From Lachnospiraceae bacterium (GTDB lineage Bacteria > Bacillota > Clostridia > Lachnospirales > Lachnospiraceae): a stretch of DNA of 64,000 nt. The translations under genes were made by a program, and so were the position numbers. The stretch covers positions 1-64,000 of the forward strand of contig JAILLN010000010.1 in assembly GCA_024693135.1 (NCBI GenBank), read 5' to 3'. Positions 59,051 through 64,000 of the stretch are shown piece by piece (within the stretch, counting starts at the first letter, position 1; the number at the start of each line of letters is the position of its first letter). The notes beneath the pieces are model-generated. The model saw nothing but the letters and a program-made list of their open reading frames with translations, did no database searches and was not told the origin of the DNA.

Positions 59051-60977
59051 GGCCGCCTCCCTTCAGGTATTCCAGGAAGGTTCCCGCGCTCATGGCACGG
59101 CAGAGCACATCCCCCCGCAAAAGGTCGCAGCCCAAGGACAGGGCGTATTCCTTAAGCTCCTCATTCTCAAGCTCATCCGCCCGGATCCTGAGCCGGAACC
59201 TCCGGAGCATGTCCACCGTGCAGTGCAATATGACCGACGCCTGCCGTTTCGAAAGCGCAGCTCCGGTCAGGGCAGGATCCAGCGATACCTCGGAAAGCGG
59301 CATCCTGAGCACCGTCCCCGCATCCGTATAGCCGTTCCCGTAATTCACAAGGGTGAAGCCAAACCCCGCCTCCTTCAGCAGCAGGATATTGGTCTCCACG
59401 GTCCCGTCATAGGCCATGAGCACCCTCTGGTTTAATTCAAAGGCGATCATGTCGAAGGGAACGCCGTGGCTCTGGGCCGTCTCCACGATCCAGTCCGGAC
59501 CCTCCCTGGCCATCAGCACCGTCACCGGGATCTCCGTGAGGAAGCAGGAATACCCCCTCTCCTCCGCCCCGCTTTCCGCGATGCAGCCGCAGAGCCGGTC
59601 AAAGACATAGCGGTAGATCTCCGTCGCCGTGCCGTTCTTTTCCGCCACCGGCATGGCCTCCTCCCCATACACCACGTCCTGCCCGCCCATGCGGAGCTCA
59701 ACATAGACCTTCACCTGGGTAAAAGCAGACTCCGCCACGCTGTATACCGGCTGGAAGAGAAGCGAGATCCGCTTTTCCATCACCGCCGTCCGGAGCATGA
59801 GCCCGATCTCCCGCCTCCGCTCATTGGAGTTCACGTCCTCCTCGCTGATCTCAAAGAAATGCCTGGACTTGTGGTAGGCCGGGTTGGAAGCAAGGCGGAT
59901 CAGCCTGTTGAGCCGGTCTATGTCCCCCGCATCCTCCGGACAAGAGATCCGGGTACAGCATTCAAACATGTTGATATTGTAATTCTCTGCCTCGAAGGTC
60001 TGGCTGAACCTCTCCCGGATCAGGTCAATGACCTCGGAAGACTCCCCCTGCCTGCCTTCCCTGAACCATAACGCAAAACAGTTGCGTTCCAGCCGGTAGG
60101 GCAGGGCGATCCCGGAGAAGATCTCCAGGTACCTGGCCGCCTCCGCGATGAGCAGGTCCACGTTGCGGGCACCGTAATGCTTGTCCAGCTCCTCCACATT
60201 GTCGATGGTCACGAGCAGCAGGGTAAAGCCCATCCCCCTCCGGAAGGCCACCCCGGACCGGATCTGAAAGGCATAGGCATTCTGCAGGTCTGTCTGCGGA
60301 TCCACATAGTCCGCCGGCCGCTCGATGGCGATATAGAGCATGAGGAGCACCAGGGAATTAAAGAAATTTTCCACCCGGAAAACCGGCGATAAATACTGGA
60401 CCGCAGCCCCCGCCACGGAAAGCCAGGTAAAGGAGTAGAGCGCCAGCCGGAAGTCCCTTCGGATGTCCTCCTGGTAGCGCAGGAGAAGCCGGATGCTATA
60501 GCCCAGATAATACACAGCTCCCAGGTAAAACAGCACGAGCAGCGGCCCGCGGACATAATTCTTCTCCGCGTCATAATAAAAAATCGCCTTGGTAAAGGGC
60601 GTGGAAAGGAGAGCCAGATAGCAGATGCCCACAGGAAGGAACAGCTTCAAAAACCCCTGCCTCTTCATGGAATTGACCCCCAGGATGGCATAGATATAAA
60701 TCACAAACAAGACCGGGGTCAGGATGTGGGCTCCCATGTAGAGGAAGCTGAAAAAATTCAAAGAAAAGCCGAGGGTGAAGAAGCTCTCCACCCCGGCCTT
60801 TACCTGATTCTGCGCGATCGCTGAGATCAACCCGGCAAGAGCCGTCACAAACACGCAGATGCACTGGCCTGAAAATATGATATTCTGATGCTGCCATACG
60901 CCGCGGCGGATGATCATGGCATAAGCCAGGGATACCAGCACGCAGATGGCGCAGACGTCAAACCAGATGATGTTCAT
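59037..60977 (-). CDS. membrane protein with degenerate GGDEF and degenerate EAL domains
   Basis: Same architecture as the downstream gene but EAL catalytic motifs replaced (VKVYVELRMGG; LVNYGNGYTDAGT; IRADELENEE); GGDEF position YRLERNCFALWF. Overlaps next CDS by 14 nt. Confidence 0.85.
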   Translation of the reverse strand: MNIIWFDVCAICVLVSLAYAMIIRRGVWQHQNIIFSGQCICVFVTALAGLISAIAQNQVKAGVESFFTLGFSLNFFSFLYMGAHILTPVLFVIYIYAILGVNSMKRQGFLKLFLPVGICYLALLSTPFTKAIFYYDAEKNYVRGPLLVLFYLGAVYYLGYSIRLLLRYQEDIRRDFRLALYSFTWLSVAGAAVQYLSPVFRVENFFNSLVLLMLYIAIERPADYVDPQTDLQNAYAFQIRSGVAFRRGMGFTLLLVTIDNVEELDKHYGARNVDLLIAEAARYLEIFSGIALPYRLERNCFALWFREGRQGESSEVIDLIRERFSQTFEAENYNINMFECCTRISCPEDAGDIDRLNRLIRLASNPAYHKSRHFFEISEEDVNSNERRREIGLMLRTAVMEKRISLLFQPVYSVAESAFTQVKVYVELRMGGQDVVYGEEAMPVAEKNGTATEIYRYVFDRLCGCIAESGAEERGYSCFLTEIPVTVLMAREGPDWIVETAQSHGVPFDMIAFELNQRVLMAYDGTVETNILLLKEAGFGFTLVNYGNGYTDAGTVLRMPLSEVSLDPALTGAALSKRQASVILHCTVDMLRRFRLRIRADELENEELKEYALSLGCDLLRGDVLCRAMSAGTFLEYLKGGGHAVF

Positions 60978-60985
60978 GCATTAGA

Positions 60986-61732
60986 TTATTTTGCAGAGCC
61001 CTGCTTTGCCACCGCATCCATCTTGGCCTTGATGGCATCCTGGTCTCCCAGGTAGAATTTCTCCACTACCTTGTCGTCGTCGTCAAATTTGTATACCAGC
61101 GGGATGCCGGTGGGAATATTCACGCCGATGATCTCTTCATCCGACATGCCGTCGAAATACTTCACCAATGCGCGGAGGCTGTTGCCGTGGGCCGCGATGA
61201 TGACGCGCTTGCCTTCCTTGAGCTTCGGCAGGATCTCCTCCTGGTAATAAGGCACCGCCCTGGCGATGGTATCCTTCAGGCTCTCCGTCAGCGGCAGGTC
61301 GGCCTTGTCCACCCCGCGGTACTGCTCCTGCATGGCCGGATTGCGGTCATCCTTCTCGTCAAGAGCCGGGGGCTGGATATCAAAGGACCTCCTCCAGACC
61401 TTCACCTGGTCCTCGCCGTACTTGGCGGCCGTCTCGGATTTATTGAGCCCCTGCAGCGCACCGTAATGGCGCTCGTTGAGCCTCCAGGTCTTGATCACCG
61501 GCAGCCACTCCCGGTCCATGGCATCCAGCGCCAGATTCAGGGTATGGATGGCGCGCCGAAGGTATGAGGTATAGCAGAGGTCAAAATCATAGCCGTTCTC
61601 CTTCATAAGCTTCCCGGCGGCCTTCGCCTCCTCGCGCCCCTTGTCGGACAGGTCCACGTCCGTCCATCCCGTAAACTTATTGGCCAGATTCCATTCGCTC
61701 TCACCGTGGCGGATCAATACAAGTGTATACAT
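60986..61732 (-). CDS. gpmA: 2,3-bisphosphoglycerate-dependent phosphoglycerate mutase
   Basis: [45 protein letters not shown]...[15 protein letters not shown]; start trimmed to 61732. Confidence 0.96.
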   Translation of the reverse strand: MYTLVLIRHGESEWNLANKFTGWTDVDLSDKGREEAKAAGKLMKENGYDFDLCYTSYLRRAIHTLNLALDAMDREWLPVIKTWRLNERHYGALQGLNKSETAAKYGEDQVKVWRRSFDIQPPALDEKDDRNPAMQEQYRGVDKADLPLTESLKDTIARAVPYYQEEILPKLKEGKRVIIAAHGNSLRALVKYFDGMSDEEIIGVNIPTGIPLVYKFDDDDKVVEKFYLGDQDAIKAKMDAVAKQGSAK

Positions 61733-61841
61733 TCTCTTCCTCTCTTTCACATTAGAATACTTCAGGTTCCATCTAATCAGTATAGGCTATCCACGGCATT
61801 ATTTCAACCTGCTTCTCCACCGGGAATAGAGAGATATCCAT

Positions 61842-62903
61842 TTATCCGTGGTATAAAGCGTACCATTCGGCAAAGGCTTTCAGGCCTTCCCGAATGCCGG
61901 TCCCGGGCGTAAAACCGTAGTCCCGCTCCAGCGCCTCCGTATCCGCGTAGGTCACAGGCACATCTCCGGGCTGCATCCCCACCAGCTCCCTGTGCCCCTC
62001 GAAATCGTAGCCGGCAGGCAGGACTCCCGCGCTGACCAGCTCCTCCTGGAGGATGCGGATGAAATCCAGCAGATTCTCCGGCCGGCCGCCGCCAATGTTA
62101 TATACCGCATAAGGCGGGATGGGCAGGCCGTCTGCGCCGTTCTTCTTTTCCGGCGCCCCCTGCATGACCCGGTATACGCCCTCCACGATATCCTCGATGA
62201 AGGTGAAGTCCCGGCGCATGTCACCGTAGTTAAAAATCTGGATATTCTTCCCTGCGGCCAGCTTCTGCGCGGCAGAATAATAAAACATATCCGGACGGCC
62301 GGCCGGGCCGTAAACCGTGAAGAAGCGCAGGCCGGTGGATGGGATATTGTAGAGCTTGGAATAAGCATGGGCGAGCAGCTCATCGCTCTTCTTTGTGGCG
62401 GCATAGAGGCTCACCGGGTTATCCACCTTGTCGTCCGTGCTGAAGGGCACCTTCTTATTTCCCCCGTATACCGAGGAGCTGGATGCATAGACCAGATGCT
62501 CCACCGGATTGTGGCGGCAGGCCTCCAGGATATTGTAGAAACCGATGATATTGCTCTCGACATACACATCCGGATGATCGATGGAATAACGGACTCCCGC
62601 CTGTGCCGCAAGGTTCACCACAATGCCGAAGCGGTAATTCCGGAAAAGCTCATCCACCAGATCCCTATCCCCGATGGAGCCCCGGACAAACACATGCCGT
62701 ACCGGAGACTCCTCCGCCGCCTTCTCCACCATGCTCAGGCGGTACTCCTTGAGCTTCGGGTCATAGTAGTCATTCATATTATCGAGGCTGACCACTGTGC
62801 CGCCGCTCATCTCCTTCAGCAGCCGGATCACAAGGCCCGCCCCGATGAATCCCGGCGAGCCGGTCACCAGGATGGCCTTATTATTCAGATCGATCTTCTG
62901 CAT
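61842..62903 (-). CDS. NAD-dependent epimerase (UDP-glucuronate 4-epimerase-like)
   Basis: ILVTGSPGFIGAGLVIRLL...LAAQAGVRYSIDHPDVYVESNIIGFYNILEACR...SSSSVYGGNKKVPFSTDDKVDNPVSLYAATKKSDELLAHAYSKLY. Confidence 0.9.
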   Translation of the reverse strand: MQKIDLNNKAILVTGSPGFIGAGLVIRLLKEMSGGTVVSLDNMNDYYDPKLKEYRLSMVEKAAEESPVRHVFVRGSIGDRDLVDELFRNYRFGIVVNLAAQAGVRYSIDHPDVYVESNIIGFYNILEACRHNPVEHLVYASSSSVYGGNKKVPFSTDDKVDNPVSLYAATKKSDELLAHAYSKLYNIPSTGLRFFTVYGPAGRPDMFYYSAAQKLAAGKNIQIFNYGDMRRDFTFIEDIVEGVYRVMQGAPEKKNGADGLPIPPYAVYNIGGGRPENLLDFIRILQEELVSAGVLPAGYDFEGHRELVGMQPGDVPVTYADTEALERDYGFTPGTGIREGLKAFAEWYALYHG

Positions 62904-63998
62904 TCAATCCCTCCGAAACAGGTCACGGGTATAAACCTTCTGCTGTACATCGTCCAGGGACGGATCGTAGCGGTTTGCAATGATGCATCCGCTCATCTTC
63001 TTGAATTTCTTCAGATCGTTGACCACGAGAGAGCCGAAGAAGGTGCTTCCGTCCTCCAGGGCCGGCTCATAGATCACTACCGTTGCGCCCTTGGCCTTGC
63101 TCCGCTTCATCACGCCCTGGATGGAGGACTGGCGGAACTTGTCGGAATTAGACTTCATGGTCAGGCGGTATACTCCCACCACCACTTCCTTCTGGCGGCT
63201 CTCTTTGTCCGCTGAGTAGGATTCGCTGCTGCTGTAGGTCCCGGCGATCTCCAGCACACGTTCGGCAATAAAGTCCTTTCTCGTCCGGTTGCTCTCCACG
63301 ATGGCTTCGATCAGGTTCTCCGGCACCTCCTGATAATTTGCCAGAAGCTGCTTCGTATCCTTCGGCAGGCAGTATCCGCCGTATCCAAAGGATGGATTGT
63401 TGTAATAATCTCCCACCCGCGGATCCAGGCATACGCCCCGGATGATGGGGGCAGTATTTAAATGCTTGACCTCGGCATAGGTATCCAGCTCATTGAAGTA
63501 GCTGATGCGGAGTGCCAGGTAGGTATTCACAAAGAGCTTTGTGGCTTCCGCCTCCGTGGTCTCCATGAAGAGTACCGGGATGGAGATCTTGATGGCGCCC
63601 TGCTGGAGGAGTGCCGCAAAGACCCTGGCCTTCTCCATGTTCGCCTCGTCACTCCCCACAATGATCCGGCTCGGATAGAGATTGTCGTAGAGTGCCTTGG
63701 ATTCCCGCAGAAACTCCGGGCTGAAGATGATATTGTCCATGCCCATCTTCTCCCGGACCTGGACGGTATATCCCACCGGGATCGTAGACTTGATCACGAC
63801 GGCCGGCCCGTCCTCTCTGCCTGCCGTGGCTTCCTTCACCAGCCCCAGGACGGCTTCCACTGCCGAGCAGTCAAAGAAATTCGTCTTCGGATCGTAGTTG
63901 GTCGGTGCCGCCACGATGATGAAATCCGCATCGGCATAGGCTCCAGCTCCATCTGTGGTAGCGGTAAGGGAAAGCTTCCGCTCCTCATGCTCCGCCAT
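62904..63998 (-). CDS. UDP-glucose/nucleotide-sugar dehydrogenase, N-terminus beyond window
   Basis: [20 protein letters not shown]...[48 protein letters not shown]...[18 protein letters not shown]; lacks the N-terminal Rossmann start. Confidence 0.92.
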   Translation of the reverse strand: MAEHEERKLSLTATTDGAGAYADADFIIVAAPTNYDPKTNFFDCSAVEAVLGLVKEATAGREDGPAVVIKSTIPVGYTVQVREKMGMDNIIFSPEFLRESKALYDNLYPSRIIVGSDEANMEKARVFAALLQQGAIKISIPVLFMETTEAEATKLFVNTYLALRISYFNELDTYAEVKHLNTAPIIRGVCLDPRVGDYYNNPSFGYGGYCLPKDTKQLLANYQEVPENLIEAIVESNRTRKDFIAERVLEIAGTYSSSESYSADKESRQKEVVVGVYRLTMKSNSDKFRQSSIQGVMKRSKAKGATVVIYEPALEDGSTFFGSLVVNDLKKFKKMSGCIIANRYDPSLDDVQQKVYTRDLFRRD

Positions 63999-64000
63999 GT

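Overview
The window looks like a mostly core-genome segment of a moderately high-GC Firmicute, probably Lachnospiraceae-like. This taxonomic guess rests on RemA/DUF370, a DUF4317-like protein and overall gene content. Almost all genes are on the minus strand and many are translationally coupled. The first ~0.85 kb is AT-rich accessory DNA: a transposase C-terminus and orphan ORFs abutting a yifB/comM-like gene that ends abruptly at its conserved AAMN(PCPCG) motif. Recognisable core genes include hemW, lepA, rpsT, cinA, pgsA, rimO, rpoZ, gmk, remA, yicC, purC, hisC, lepB, a SOD gene, maf, nadE, hslO, glyA, holA, a DD-carboxypeptidase gene, gpmA, and a UDP-sugar epimerase/dehydrogenase pair at the right edge. 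There is also a strong cyclic-di-GMP-type signalling component: a PilT-like ATPase, a degenerate HD-GYP protein, and several GGDEF/EAL proteins whose GGDEF signature motifs all look eroded. The most interesting candidate is a ~440-nt non-coding transcription unit on the minus strand (about 39,597-40,039). It has a perfect-consensus promoter (TTGACA-N17-TATAAT), several internal hairpins, a repeated GGAGGTAC-containing element and a strong intrinsic terminator, and no credible ORF. Other notable items are a 38-bp tandem array ending in a 13-bp-stem palindrome at the stop codon of a MacB-type permease, a 58-bp duplication of the lepB translation-initiation region, an apparently over-represented TTTACATAA motif (also as an inverted repeat inside hemW, with a related triplet inside a methyltransferase gene), and two separate MBOAT/SGNH acyl-transfer cassettes. 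No tool was run; family calls are by recognition of protein motifs.
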